Shown here: positions 45,308-58,050 of the stretch, one piece after another
How the letters are laid out: each line of letters begins with the position of its first letter
Numbering within the stretch: position 1 is the first letter of the stretch
Assembly (NCBI RefSeq): GCF_019279795.1
Contig: NC_056725.1
Coordinates: 1,606,204,793-1,606,268,792, forward strand
From: Protopterus annectens
Taxonomy: Eukaryota; Chordata; Ceratodontiformes; Protopteridae
Reading direction: 5' to 3'
DNA length: 64,000 nucleotides
Notes under the pieces: model-generated
Seen by the model: the letters and a program-made list of their open reading frames with translations, nothing else
What the model was told of the DNA's origin: nothing
Databases searched by the model: none
Program-made: the position numbers and the translations under genes

Positions 45308-45515
45308 AGTGCCATTTCTCAGAATATTCCCTTTTCTCCGAGGTATGCTGATCTTGGAGTTGGTATATATAAGTCTAGGGGATGTTAGGATGCAGGGGGG
45401 GGCATGTTCCCTGCAAAAAGGAGTTTAAAGGAGAAGAGCAATTTTTGAGACCGATCTTCTCCTGTGTTTTCAGTCTTTTTTTCCAGCTTGTCAGTGTTTA
45501 GCATTTCATGTGGTA
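45308..45515. mobile_element. Foldback-type insert in the Tx1-like endonuclease
   Basis: It contains GATCTTGGAGTTGGTATATA followed by GGGG and CATGTTCCCTGCAAAA, the reverse complement of the core shared by the MITEs at 40410 and 62306. GGAGAAGA and TCTTCTCC words near its right side are inverted. Exact ends and target duplication were not found. It separates two parts of one endonuclease domain. Confidence 0.55.
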
Positions 45516-45520
45516 ACATT

Positions 45521-45943
45521 TCAATAGGGAGCCATAAACCAATAATCCAGTTGACTCACATAGTTTTGGCTATAACTGTAATAAGTAAAATAAATCTCAC
45601 CCAAGAGCAGCTTTCTATAAATATCCACCAAACTCAACGTTCCTAACCAAACTTCCAGTTCACAAGTTATTTTTGATAACCTTGCTTTGGTGAATGCTAT
45701 TTTATCCTTATCAACAACTAGCATTACACTGAAAACCACAATGACAATTACTGAGCCCCCTTTCCTATAAATCTTTGCAAGTGTTACAAAAAAATTGTCC
45801 AATGGATGGTTATCACCAGCATTGGGATGATATTTGTCCCTCCAAATTGTATGATCATATGAAGATTGTATCTTTAAAATAAGCCATCTCCCTTCAGTAT
45901 CAACATATAATACTGCCCATTTTATTGACTGGCTATCTAACAC
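45521..45943 (-). pseudogene. Tx1/L1-like endonuclease domain fragment
   Basis: This 140-codon piece holds ILKIQSSYDHTIWRDKYHPN, VVFSVMLVVDKDK (the GDFN strand, with GDFN lost), LGTLSLVDIYRKL and IYFTYYSYSQNYVSQLDYWF, the typical order of L1-clade endonucleases (LVDIWRxxHP, TxxSxxxxxxSRIDY). The final SDH region appears after the insert, near 45.29 kb. Confidence 0.75.
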
Positions 45944-46000
45944 AACTACCCCATCTCAGCAGTTGTGATCCTCATCAAGTCTGCTAATTAAATTAATCTT

Positions 46001-46464
46001 GTTGATTGTGTGGGGGTGATCATTAACATAGGGTTGCCATGCATCTCCATTGCAAACATGGACTAGATTATCATATTAAACAATGAAACTATTCCATGAT
46101 GGCAGTATTCCACATGAGAGTGTCTTCCACACATATGTAACAATCCTCACCAAATGATTTTAACCACGTTAAATTTATCAAAATTCAGGCGATTACTTCT
46201 GTTGTAGAGATAACCATTCACAAAGGTAGATTCTCTATGGATACATCAAGAAAAAATAAATATCCAGCATCAAATGTAACTAGAAATTCAAGGCATTTTT
46301 TTCTTGAAACGAAGTGATTGATATAAAAGGCAAAATAAAGTGCTTTTATTGAGCGTACTCATAAACTTTTCAAATTGATCTTTAGTGTTGAATCAGAAAA
46401 TTAATTAATCATTAATGAAGTAAATATAAAGCTGCACATACTTAAGTAGTTCCATTTGGGGATT
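46001..46464. other. Probable 5' continuation of the Tx1-like LINE
   Basis: No clear domain is readable, but there is no other element border until the SINE at 46465. Confidence 0.35.
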
Positions 46465-46700
46465 GCCAGGGGAAGATGGATGGAATAATGGGCAACGTGC
46501 TTACCTAACAGACACAAGGTGCAGTGTTTGATTCAATCGTTTAGAATCAATTGCTTAGAATGGCCCACAACAGCAGCTAGCCTACTACTTACCTATGGAA
46601 AAACACATTCTTTGTAATATGCCTTAATCAAATTTGCAAAGGTGGAGGATGTCATTCTCCCCATAGAAACTCCTGAAGTATGTTAATATAATGCAAAAAT
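46465..46700 (+). mobile_element. tRNA-headed SINE
   Basis: GGAATAATGGGCAACGTGC (A-box-like), CTTACCTAACAGACACAAGG and GTGTTTGATTCAA (B-box-like) have tRNA-like spacing. The body and end are less certain. Confidence 0.6.
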
Positions 46701-47229
46701 ATATATTTTGTAAGACTGTATCAATTGATAGATCAATCTATTTATTGTTTTATTTAAATTCAATGACAAATGATGGCACTAATCCATGTGGATCAATGTG
46801 AGGCCTGCTGAATATATAATACATCACAACAAAGAGCTAAAATCACATAGATAATGTGAACCAATATACAGCATTCATGGAAATATGATCTTAACATAAA
46901 GGAGGCAATGCCTACCATAATAGAACCTGATTAAAACAGACCAACTGAGTAGCAGCTCTAACATGCATTGGAAGAGGTGGAAGGCATGTAGGAAGTAAAG
47001 AAAAATGATGACGTAGAATGAATGGGGGAGTAAGACTTTTTATTAAAAATTAGTGTAATAGATGGGGATGAGAACAGTGATATTTTCAACAACTCCTGCA
47101 ACTTATAAAATAAGAAAATGACATGTATGTTCAAACCATTTTATTTAAGCATAACAAAGAGTAATGATACTCTAATGGTGTGAGTATGTGGAAACCAGGA
47201 TAATATTGCCAAGGATGCAAAGTATTGAT
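46701..47229. other. Unassigned sequence
   Basis: Nothing was recognised. Confidence 0.4.
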
Positions 47230-48170
47230 GTCTTAGGACATAATGAAGACTGCTACAAAGTGTTGAAGAGATGTAGAAGCACAATTAAGAGGAGGAGGAT
47301 GTGAGAGGTGTAGGTTATTCCTGGCTATGTGGGGCCATTTCAGTCTACCTTCTTGTATAAATGTTTTATGGCTTTTTTTTCCTAAATTTGGAAAATAGGT
47401 TAGCATTTGATAATTAGATACATTTTTGGTGTTTAGGCCCCAATATTGAGATACTATAATTGCTAAATTGCTTATAAGATTGTGGGGTATGAAAAGAAGG
47501 TGCAGTTTTGGGTAGTGATCTAACATTATAGGTTCCTTGTGTAAAATGTCCTAACAAGAATGAGTCTGAATTTTGATTCAGACATTTCAATAAGAGAGAT
47601 CTTAGCATTAGATCTACTCTGCATTGGACTGTAAGTCAGATTGCCTTTTTTTAGGAGAAAACACTAATGTTGAAATCTAAGGACTTAAGTAATAAAGCAG
47701 CCGATATTATGGGAAGTTATTTATTGGGAAGTGAAGTACTTTTCTGATCCTGATGTTTTGTTAAGGAGGCCACATACAACTTGGGACATGATAATCCATT
47801 TGCCAATGGCTTTTCTGGTAGCAACTGAAAGAAAACTAGACTTCCAAATTGCCCAGAAAATGCAACTATACACTTTTGATCTAGTAGTATTGATATATTG
47901 ATATATTGATATATTGATATATTGTTTGACATCTAAGTGATGGTCCAGCCAAAACCCAAGATATTTAAAAGAAAACGTGGTTGGAATTTGAAATAGTTTA
48001 ACCAGGTGTAGGACTAATTTTAGCTAGTGTTAAGTAATAAGCTCCACAAGTTTAGTTTTGGAGGTGGTAAGAATTGTTTCCAGGTGCTGAGTCAGTTGGC
48101 TATGTAAAAAAGCTCTGACAAGAAGCAAATAATGTGCATTTGTTACTTGGAATACCAGCTATTCAAGACC
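47230..48170 (-). mobile_element. L2-like LINE 3' fragment
   Basis: The minus strand gives TFSFKYLGFWLDHHLD near 47.95 kb (post-palm RT text), and a C-terminal stretch at 47.61-47.23 kb (YNVRSLPKTAPSFHTPQSYK and LKWPHIARNNLHL). The order matches an L2-type ORF2 C-terminus. An 8-bp tandem repeat (TATTGATA, 4.6 units) lies inside it at 47888-47924. Confidence 0.6.
47888..47924. repeat. 8-bp tandem repeat (TATTGATA)
   Basis: 37 bases contain 4.6 perfect copies. Confidence 0.95.
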
Positions 48171-48172
48171 AA

Positions 48173-48332
48173 AGACTGGATTCATAAAGGTTACCCCAAA
48201 ATGTGCACTATATGTATATTCTGAATTCAAGAACAACCCTACCACAATGTTTGTGATGTTTATTCACTCACAAAGGTTACCCTCAGTGTACTCACAGTGC
48301 GCACTTTATGGTGAACTTTATGAATCTGGTCT
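48173..48332. repeat. Palindromic element of about 160 bp
   Basis: The left end AGACTGGATTCATAAAGG is the near-inverse of the right end (CTTTATGAATCTGGTCT). The arms continue with GTGCAC/GTGCGC words. This fits a MITE with terminal inverted repeats. No clear target duplication was seen. Confidence 0.6.
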
Positions 48333-48472
48333 CAAGTGTTCAATAACGTATTTGACCCAGGTAACCTGAGGAATACAGTTATAGAAGTAAATGACATCAG
48401 TTGTAGCTAACATAATCCCATTAGACATGGGTTCATGTTAAACACTAGTAACGTTTCCAAAAGGTTCCCTGA

Positions 48473-48780
48473 ATCAGCTCCAGTGGCATAGAGTGATAAT
48501 GTCTTGGCTTTCATCTAGGTCACCCGAGTTTGATTAGCCATTCAGGAATCTGAAGTAGCTGGAGAGTCTAAGTAAGGAAGGAAGGAATAACATGCCACTG
48601 CCAACTCATCTCTGTCAGGGAGTGGGTGTGGGAATGCATTCCTGGTGGGTACATTTCTGTTGTGGAATTAACAATGGAGACCAGGTATCACACACGATTG
48701 CTGACTTTTCATGGCTGGGCTGGGGTGATGTTCAGAGGTTATGTCACTTGCAGAGGTAAATGAAACAGACACACAACAAA
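48473..48780 (+). mobile_element. tRNA-headed SINE
   Basis: CTCCAGTGGCATAGAGTG (A-box-like) and CACCCGAGTTTGATTAGC (B-box-like) are separated as in a tRNA, followed by a body of about 250 bp. The last part is GCAGAGGTAAATGAAACAG. The tRNA head is different from those at 46465 and 28580. Confidence 0.6.
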
Positions 48781-51650
48781 ACATGAAACATATTGCTGGG
48801 CATAACTGAATGAACTTCTTCATCAATAAGCTTATCAGATAAGAGTCGTCAATTCAAAATCTGTCTTTTTACAGCTTTAAGGATATCTCTTAATGACTGT
48901 GGCATCCTGAAAAGAGTGGTTCTTTCTATGATATGAACATTTCATAAAACTAGTGAAGATCTAAACTTTTAGGCATGTGTTTTCCACTTCAGGACAGAGA
49001 ACAGAACCATGATCATAGTAGCTGACAAACTGCTGAGCAAATTAATAGCTAAGGCAGCAGTTATTTGTATGAGATTCCTGAAACATTTTAGAAACATTTT
49101 CAGTATTTTTTGTGAACATGTGTTCAGAGCGTAATATTTAAGTTATACTTAATAGCATTTCCCTCTATGCATGGAATTTGTGGGATACAGACATTGAGTA
49201 CATTGTGGGATGCTTGATATATAATAGCTATTCTAAAGAAGAAATAAAAATTATTTATGTCTTGCTAGGATAATAGGGTAGAATAAATGAGTGAATATTT
49301 AATTTAGTTTTAACAAACTAGAAGAAAGTTGGGACAGTGAATGCATGAAGACTTGTATGTGTTACATACATATAACACTAACAGTGTGCTGTAGAAGCAC
49401 AGCATTGTGTGTCCATCATTTGAAATGCTTTATTTTGTGTTGTGGGTAATGCTAAAATGGATGCCAGTAGTGGTTATTTTAACACATTGCTTGAATAGAA
49501 AGAGTTTAAATGTCAATTATTTTTAAATGCAAATCACTTGTTTCACCAGGTATTAATAAAATTGTTAACTTAAAACGTGACATAAGACTGAGGCCTTTAA
49601 TCTAGTGTGTGATTTACCTTTTAGTTCTACTGTTATCTAATTTAGACTTTGGACAAAGTGTTTCTGGTGTTTTCATGACGTATCAATATGACTTCAAAAT
49701 GGATATGTTTATGTTTGTGCTAACATTCTTTTTATTTACTTTTACTGTCACTGGCATGCATAGTCACCACTAATGATGCCAGCTTGATCATGTTCCACAC
49801 ATGTCTGTGACAGCTTGCCAGCACCTACGAAACATGCTGCAGCCCCTAGTTTAGCATGTACAAGCTGCCTGCAGAAACTGCAGTCCCATTCCCCCCAAAT
49901 GAGATATCTGATATAAGTTACTTATTTCCACTTCACCCCCATCCCATTCTTGCTACTACTGTTCCTGAGCAGCTAGTTAAACTTGGGCTGTCTGGGAAGT
50001 GGCAGGGTCCCATCCTTCTACATCCTGGAACAGCGGCATATCACACAGCATTTGACATGTACATGAAAAGATGTATACGTCAGTTTCATTCCAAAATTGT
50101 CATGATTTTGTAATCCTCTATTTTGACTGCTATCCAGCTTTTTAAAACTTTTCAACTTTTAAGAGCTAGACTAATGACACATCTTGACTTTTTATCATGT
50201 TTATATGTTATGCCAAACATATTGCTGTTTTTCTAGTAGTACTCTACAGTATGTCAGAGTGCATTTATTGAAAAAAAGATCTGTGTAACTAAAAGGGTCC
50301 AATCTTGACTCATTATCATGAGTAATGTTTGTATAAGTAGGCAAATGTTTAAATGACAGCTTTGAAGGTTCTGTAGTTGTCCTAAGTGGATGATATTTAC
50401 TTGACATTTACAGCTCCATTAAGAAACATCAAGACTTGTCCATCCACACATACACTTTGCAGTTTTGTGCATGACATGCATGAATAAGGAAGTAACATCC
50501 CTATAATGTAACTTAGCCATATACAGCAAAAATAAATTAATAAAGGCTTTTCTGATCCAAAAAGAATCACTCTATTCATCAGGATCCAGATGGCGAAGTA
50601 AAATCATGTATCACATAAAAATCTATGTATCTATATTTTTCAGCTACAACCAATGGAATGACAGAGCTTTGGTTAATTGTGTGGCAAACATATTCAATCT
50701 TTAAAGTGTTCACATTATGTCTATTTTTATTTCAGTAAACATATTTAATAAGATGACCCAGAATTAACAAGCCAAGGCTCAGTAAAGTAAGTGTCCTTAA
50801 ATGTTATAAACCCAGTCAGAATTAGAAGAAGCATTACTTAGTAGATAGGTCAGTGAAAGTTACAAGTTTTAATAAGTAATTGCCCAAAGTTATGACTGCA
50901 TACCCTTTATGAGTTAATTATAATGGTGGAAAAGTAGAGTAATGCCCATTACTTTTGGGCTGTATAATTTAAGGACATCTACACCATTCTATAACCACAA
51001 CCAACTGCATGTGGCTAATTTTGAGGGCACAGCTATGCCAAAAACAAAAAGGTATGTCACCTACCTATCTGTTCCACAAAATGACAGCAGCGTTTATCCA
51101 AACTACAGAATCTGAATAGTTTGCATACTTTCTGAGTAGAGTTTATTATTTATGTTGGATAACTGTTACTTCATAACAGAGAACAGGTCCACTTTAGGAT
51201 CTGTTTTATAACATGGACACTCATGATTTTAAATACCATAAGAGTAGCTTTAGTACTAAGTATGTCAGAAAATGATGGCTACATTTAGTGAAACATCTCA
51301 TAGTTGTCAGTGTGGTCAAATATAATATTAAATGGCAACTGAAACAAGGAAATGTGTTCTTACAGTATACAAGCTAATCATTGCTGGAATCTTGACAGCA
51401 TTTAAATGTAGACAATGACATTAACATGAATACCAAAGGCTGGTCACATCGATAATATGAAAAACATGCCATCTCTTATCTACATCTCTCTGCTTTAGAA
51501 ATCACCATGTGTGACTCATATGTAAACGGCAGAACATAAGCACTTAAAATATGTTCATTACTCTGGACAGAGCCTTCTGAATAGAAGTAGGTAATGAGTC
51601 ACTTTCCCAGTGACAAACCTAACAACTGTATGAAGAGAGTAAGAGGAGCA
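48781..51650. other. Unassigned AT-rich sequence
   Basis: 2.9 kb without a recognised gene or element. Confidence 0.4.
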
Positions 51651-54600
51651 GTGGCTGCAGTGGGGCATCAGTACATATACACTAACCCTGAGACCACAGT
51701 ACTTTAGAGTTTAGATAAAGGCTTGTAATGGGACATCAGTACATATACACTAACCCTGAGATCACAGTACCTTGGACAAAGGGCTGCAGTGAGGCATCGG
51801 TACATATAGACTAACCCTGATACCACAGTACCTTGGACAAAGGGCTGCAGTGGGGCATCGGTACATATACACTAACCCTGAGAGCACAGTACTTTAGAGT
51901 TTAGATAAAGGCTTGTAATGGGACATCAGTACATATACACTAACCCTGAGATCACAGTACCTTGGACAAAGGGCTGCAGTGAGGCATCGGTACATATACA
52001 CTAACCCTGATACCACAGTACCTTGGACAAAGGGCTGCAGTGGGGCATTGGTACATATACACTAACCCAGAGAGCACAGTACTTTAGAGTTTAGATAAAG
52101 GCTTGTAATGGGACATCGGTACATATACACTAACCCTGAGATCACAGTACCTTGGACAAAGGGCTGCAGTGAGGCATCGGTACATATACACTAACCCTGA
52201 TACCACAGTACCTCGGACAAAGGGCTGCAGTGGGGCATCGGTACATATACACTAACCTTGAGACCACAGTACCTTGGACAAAGGGTTGTAGTGGGGCATT
52301 GGTACATATACACTAACCTTGAGACCACAGTACTTTAGAGTTTAGATAAAGGCTTGTAATGGGGCATCGGTACATATACACTAACCTTGAGACCACAGTA
52401 CTTTAGAGTTTAGATAAAGGCTTGTAATGGGGCATCGGTACATATACACTAACCCTGAGACCACAGTACCTTGGACAAAGGGTTGTAGTGGGGCACTGGT
52501 ACATATACACTAACCTTGAGACCACAGTACTTTAGAGTTTAGATAAAGGCTTGTAATGGGGCATCGGTACATATACACTAACCCTGAGACCACAGTACCT
52601 TGGACAAAGGGTTGTACTGGGGCATTGGTACATATACACTAACCTTGAGACCACAGTACTTTAGAGTTTAGATAAAGGCTTGTAATGGGGCATCGGTACA
52701 TATACACTAATCCTGAGACCACAGTACCTTGGACAAAGGGTTGTAGTGGGGCATTGGTACATATACACTAACCTTGAGACCACAGTACTTTAGAGTTTAG
52801 ATAAAGGCTTGTAATGGGGCATCGGTACATATACACTAACCTTGAGACCACAGTACTTTAGAGTTTAGATAAAGGCTTGTAATGGGGCATCGGTACATAT
52901 ACACTAACTCTGAGACCACAGTACCTTGGACAAAGGGTTGTACCGGGGCATCGGTACATATACACTAACCTTGAGACCACAGTACTTTAGAGTTTAGATA
53001 AAGGCTTGTAATGGGGCATCGGTACATATACACTAACCCTGAGACCACAGTACTTTAGAGTTTAGATAAAGGCTTGTAATGGGGCATCGGTACATGTACA
53101 CTAACCTTGAGTCCACAGTACTTTAGAGTTTAGATAAAGGCTTGTAATGGGACATCAGTACATGTACACTAACCCTGAGACCACAGTACTTTAGAGTTTA
53201 GATAAAGGCTTGTAATGGGACATCGGTACATATACACTAACCTTGAGACCACAGTATCTTAGACAAAGGGTTGTAGTGGGGCATTGGTACATATACACTA
53301 ACCCTGAGACCACAGTACTTTAGAGTTTAGATAAAGGCTTGTAATGGGGCATCGGTACATATACACTAACCCTGAGACCACAGTACTTTAGAGTTTAGAT
53401 AAAGGCTTGTAATGGGACATCGGTACATATACACTAACCCTGAGATCACAGTACCTTGGACAAAGGGTTGTAGTGGGGCATTAGTACATATACACTAACC
53501 CTGAGACCACAGTACTTTAGAGTTTAGATAAAGGCTTGTAATGGGACATCGGTACATATACACTAACCTTGAGACCACAGTATCTTAGACAAAGGGTTGT
53601 AGTGGGGCATTGGTACATATACACTAACCCTGAGACCACAGTACTTTGGAGTTTAGATAAAGGCTTGTAATGGGGCATCGGTACATATACACTAACCCTG
53701 AGACCACAGTACTTTAGAGTTTAGATACAGGCTTGTAATGGGACATCGGTACATATACACTAACCCTGAGACCACAGTACTTTGGACAAAGGGTTGTACT
53801 GGGGCATTGGTGCATATACACTAACCTTGAGACCACAGTACTTTAGAGTTTAGATAAAAGCTTGTAATGGGACATCGGTACATATACACTAACCTTGAGA
53901 CCACAGTACTTTAGAGTTTAGATAAAGGCTTGTAATGGGGCATCGGTACATATACACTAACCCTGAGACCACAGTACCTTGGACAAAGGGTTGTAGTGGG
54001 GCATTGGTACATATACACTAACCCTGAGACCACAGTACTTTAGAGTTTAGATAAAGGCTTGTAATGGGACATCGGTACATATACACTAACCTTGAGACCA
54101 CAGTATCTTAGACAAAGGGTTGTACTGGGGCATTGGTACATATACACTAACCCTGAGACCACAGTACTTTAGAGTTTAGATAAAGGCTTGTAATGGGGCA
54201 TCGGTACATATACACTAACCCTGAGACCACAGTACCTTGGACAAAGGGTTGTAGTGGGGCATTGGTACATATACACTAACCCTGAGACCACAGTACTTTA
54301 GAGTTTAGATAAAGGCTTGTAATGGGGCATCGGTACATATACACTAACCCTGAGACCACAGTACCTTGGACAAAGGGTTGTACTGGGGCATTGGTACATA
54401 TACACTAACCCTGACACCACAGTATCTTAGACAAAGGGCTGCAGTGAGGCATTGGTACATATACACTAAGCCTAGAATCACAGTACCTTGCTTGAAGGGC
54501 TGCAGTGGGGCGTTGGTACATATATACTAACCTTGAGATAGCAGTACCTTGGATGAAGGGCTGCAGTAAGGCATTGGTACATATATACTAATCCTGAGAT

Positions 54601-55355
54601 AACAGTACCTTGTATGAAGGGTAGCAGTGGGGCATTGGTATATATATACTAACCATGAGATAGCAATACCTTGTATGAAGGGCAGCAGTGGGGCATTGGT
54701 ACATATACACTAACTCTGAGATGTGGGGCATTGGTGCATAAATACTAACCGTGAGATAACAGTACCTTAGACAAAGGGCTGTAGTAGGGAATTGGTACAT
54801 ATATACTAACCCTGAGATCACAGTACCTTGCTTGAAGGGCTACAGTGGGGCATTGGTGCATATATACTAACCCTGAGATAGCAGTACTTTGCATGAAGGG
54901 CAGCAGTGGGGCATTGGTACATATACACTAACCCTGAGATCACAGTACCTTGGATGAAGGGTTGCAGTAGGGCATTGCTACATATACACTAACCCTGACA
55001 TCACAGCACCTTGTTTGAAAATCTGTTGTATGACATTGGTACTTGTATACTAACCTTGGGATCACAGTACCTTGGTTGAAGATCTGCAGTTGGATTTTGG
55101 TACAGCTATACTAACCCTGAGGTCAAAGAACTTTGGATCAAAGGCTGCAGTGGGGCATTATTGCACACATATTATCTCTGGTATCACAATGCCTTGGACA
55201 AAGGGCTACAGTTAGGCATTGATGCATATATACCAGCTTTGGGATCATAGTACCTTCGACAGAGGATTTTAGTGGGGCATTGGTATGTATATATATTAAC
55301 TTTGAGATCACAGTACCTTGGTTGAAGATCTGCATTGGGACATTGGTACAGATAT
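51651..55355. repeat. Minisatellite with 61-bp and 68-bp monomers and higher-order structure
   Basis: Nearly 60 monomers share GGTACATATACACTAACC and CACAGTAC. Type A (61 bp) continues CTTGGACAAAGGG. Type B (68 bp) continues TTTAGAGTTTAGATAAAGG. At 51.66-52.24 kb the order is B-A-A (190-bp higher-order unit) repeated about three times. Between about 52.24 and 54.4 kb A and B mix, often as A-B pairs or B runs. From 54.4 to 55.35 kb only diverged A-like monomers occur. The monomers are not multiples of 3, so frames through them are meaningless. Confidence 0.95.
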
Positions 55356-55765
55356 GCCCATTTTTCCCAAAATAAATCAGATTCAATTTTAAAAGTTTTA
55401 TTATTTTACATTTTTGACTTGCATATCTTAATGCGAAAACCTTTTATGAGAAAAGCCTAAAATCAAAATCTCCAAACATTATAGTTAGGCTGACATTACT
55501 TAAATTGTTGTACTACAGTTTAGTAAGATAATATTGATCACATATTTAGGGGACAATAACAGTTTATGCATTGCAGATACATTTTAGTGTATGAATATCA
55601 TTGGTGGTTTTGGCATAATATAGAAAAGCTGTATAATACCTGCATTTTTTTCAGCAAAGATGCAGCAGAGATGAAATGTAAGTTTTGTTTCTGTAGAAAT
55701 GTAACAGAGATTGAAAAATGGAACTGTTTAACCTGCATACATGCAAGACCTCACATGTGCATGCA
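55356..55765. other. Unassigned spacer
   Basis: Nothing was recognised between the minisatellite and the CA arrays. Confidence 0.4.
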
Positions 55766-55781
55766 CACACACAGACACACA

Positions 55782-55848
<67 letters not shown>

Positions 55849-55864
55849 TCTTGCTGCATATTTG

Positions 55865-55901
<37 letters not shown>

Positions 55902-55933
55902 CACACAATAGCAGATCTTTAAGTTCCTTAAAA

Positions 55934-56011
<78 letters not shown>
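55766..56011. repeat. Three (CA)n arrays with a duplicated 33-bp spacer
   Basis: CA runs occupy about 55766-55848, 55868-55898 and 55936-56011. The block containing AATAGCAGATCTTTAAG and TCCTTAAAAATA follows the second array (about 55904-55936) and again the third (about 56009-56041), with one substitution. Confidence 0.95.
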
Positions 56012-56014
<3 letters not shown>

Positions 56015-56044
56015 AGCAGATCTTTAAGCTCCTTAAAAATATAA

Positions 56045-57100
56045 TTCCTGTAGACAACTGTTACCTTATTTGCTTATCTAAGCAGCACTGCTTTGTGAAA
56101 AGTTATCTGGATTTAAAACTCTGACTTAGCATGAACTGAAAAGGCAGGTCATCTTTACCGAACAGAGGAAGGAATTATTTGCCTAATAGGACTGTACTAA
56201 ATGAATATTTCCCAATATTGGTTTATTCCCAAATACTCCTTTGGAGTTTCTGCAAGTAAAGTGACTTTCTTTGAAAATCAGCTAAGCAGTTGAATCAGTC
56301 AGTCTTTGATTTCTTCTTATAGTACATTGTGGACTGTTATCAAGTTTAGCAGCAGTGAAATAAAGCTTTATATGGTCTGCATATGGGAAGAACGACATTC
56401 TGCTACTCAAAGTCAGTGCAGCTCATGTCTATAAATGTTATTGGTTTGTCTTAACTGCTGAATACACAAAAAGTCAGCTGTTTATAGATATCAGTTTTCA
56501 TTTTCCTTAGTTTGTAGTAGTAGTGGTTGAACTATCTAGCCAGTTAACATTTTATTGTGATGCATGTCTTTTAAAGCAATTTTATTGTATTTATTTATTA
56601 TTTTTCATTTGTTTGCTATAAAAGTAGGCATGGAATCACTTGTCAGACAATGCCCAGGGAGAAATGTTCCAGAGTTATAATAATGTATGAAACAGCCTCA
56701 TAAGAGCAAAAGCATAAACTAGCACATGAAATAGAATCATAAAATAAGTTCATAAATCTGTGGCATTCATTGATGGTAACTTTTACACTTCACTCGTAGT
56801 TCCTGTTGAAGATAAAAGAAGACTAATGAATGTAAACAACAGAATATAAAGGTGAAACTTGCATCTAAATGTTTTAGGAGTAAGTGTCAGCAAGTATATT
56901 TAAGGTGAGCAAAGCTAATTCTAACAGAATGTAGTAATAGAATCTAATAGAACCTGAGTTAATGAGTACAGGAATAGTTGTTACTGGATAGATTTTTTTT
57001 ACAAAATATTTTTATTATGCACGATTTATTTACACAGGAGACTGTTAGTTATTTTAACAGGCTTATTTTTCTCCAGGATATGAAATGAGGTTAGAAAGCA
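56045..57100. other. Unassigned sequence
   Basis: Nothing was recognised. Confidence 0.4.
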
Positions 57101-58050
57101 TAAGAAAAGGGAGGGGGGGTATTGGAATGTTTCTGGTGTGTTACAAGAACATAGCCATCCATCAGGTAGGTTTTCAACTGTGTTTTAAATAAGGGAAAAG
57201 TTACCATTGAGTCTTAAGTATAGAGGGCAAGAGCTCCATATTCTGGAGTTTTAGTTGCCATATAGGGCTTTACCTGTTTGTTAGCTTGTGTATACTTAGT
57301 AAGGATGTGTATGTGGATCATGGACTTCTTGGTGATATGTATAGTGTAAGGATATTTTTTAGACTGAGACATTTGTTTAGTTCATAGAGTAGATTGTCTG
57401 CCAAAAGTAGTTGAGTATGGCTAAACTGTTGACCTAGTTCCAAGAATTTCATTTTTTTTTTGGCGGGGGCACTAAGCAACAATGAGACCTATAGGGAAAG
57501 CTGCATGCAAATTTTACAATTTTTATTGTGGCATTTCTGTAGTTTAGTAGTTACACTGGCTTGCAGGTTAGTGAGTATGCATGAAGCATAAAGTAATGTT
57601 GGAGGTAGGTAATTTTCCTGCTGTCTTTAGCAAGAAATATATTTATGTGGTATAGTGTTCTGAGTTTCTTAGATTGCTTTTTACTACTTCTACAATAAGT
57701 CAAATTTTGGGTCATTATCGTTAGTGATCCCAAGCATTTCATTGTAAGTAATGTGTTGAAAATGAGTGCTGTTTAACAATAGTAAGATCTAGCTTTTAGT
57801 GTATTGTTGTGTGATTTGAGAGTGAAAAGAAGAAAATTGTTTTTTGGGGGGATTTAGCAATACTCTGGAGTTATTGAATTATAACAACACAGGAAAATTA
57901 TTTTTGAGTTTTTGTTTGCCATGAGTTAAGATTTTCTGTTGTAAAGATGAGTGTAAAGTCATCTGCATATTGTACCAGTATGGCACGATTACAGGCTGCC
58001 TGAAGGTCATTTATGAAAATTGAAAAGTAAATTTTGTATTTCTCTTTTCA
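57101..58050 (-). mobile_element. L2-like LINE fragment (RT palm to C-terminus)
   Basis: The minus strand reads IYFSIFINDLQAACNRAILV then QYADDFTLI near 58.03-57.95 kb (RT palm with an intact ADD box), and C-terminal text near 57.2 kb in the order of the L2 copy at 5.7-7.3 kb. No endonuclease is present. Confidence 0.7.

Larger units (their letters stand above)
44360..46000 (-). mobile_element. Tx1/L1-like LINE, endonuclease and linker part
   Basis: The minus strand reads an L1-type endonuclease (about 46.0-45.13 kb), a charged helical linker (ALSSIVKWKRFMEELKKKYF and LAERYKENNEEREKLTL near 44.95 kb), then SAVIESFTDGYTPDMDAFF near 44.45 kb, the segment before RT fingers. It continues at 42.2 kb after the CR1 copy. 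A foldback-type insert interrupts the endonuclease at about 45.31-45.52 kb. Confidence 0.72.

Noticed and set aside
46465..46560. Functional tRNA gene
   Set aside because: A- and B-box words are present, but acceptor and anticodon stems do not fold as a tRNA, and a SINE-like body follows. The same holds for the heads at 24.2, 28.8, 31.9 and 48.5 kb.
54588..54821. 77-codon reverse frame with internal amino-acid repeats
   Set aside because: It lies inside the minisatellite; the monomer is 61 bp, so the frame changes with each unit.
51651..55355. CRISPR-like regular repeats
   Set aside because: Monomers are contiguous with no unique spacers, and the surroundings are vertebrate retroelements. 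It is a minisatellite.
55566..56057. Open frames of His-Thr or Cys-Val repeats
   Set aside because: They are translations of CA/GT microsatellites. The same applies at 18.8-19.1, 21.2-21.4, 28.8-29.05 and 39.4-39.6 kb.
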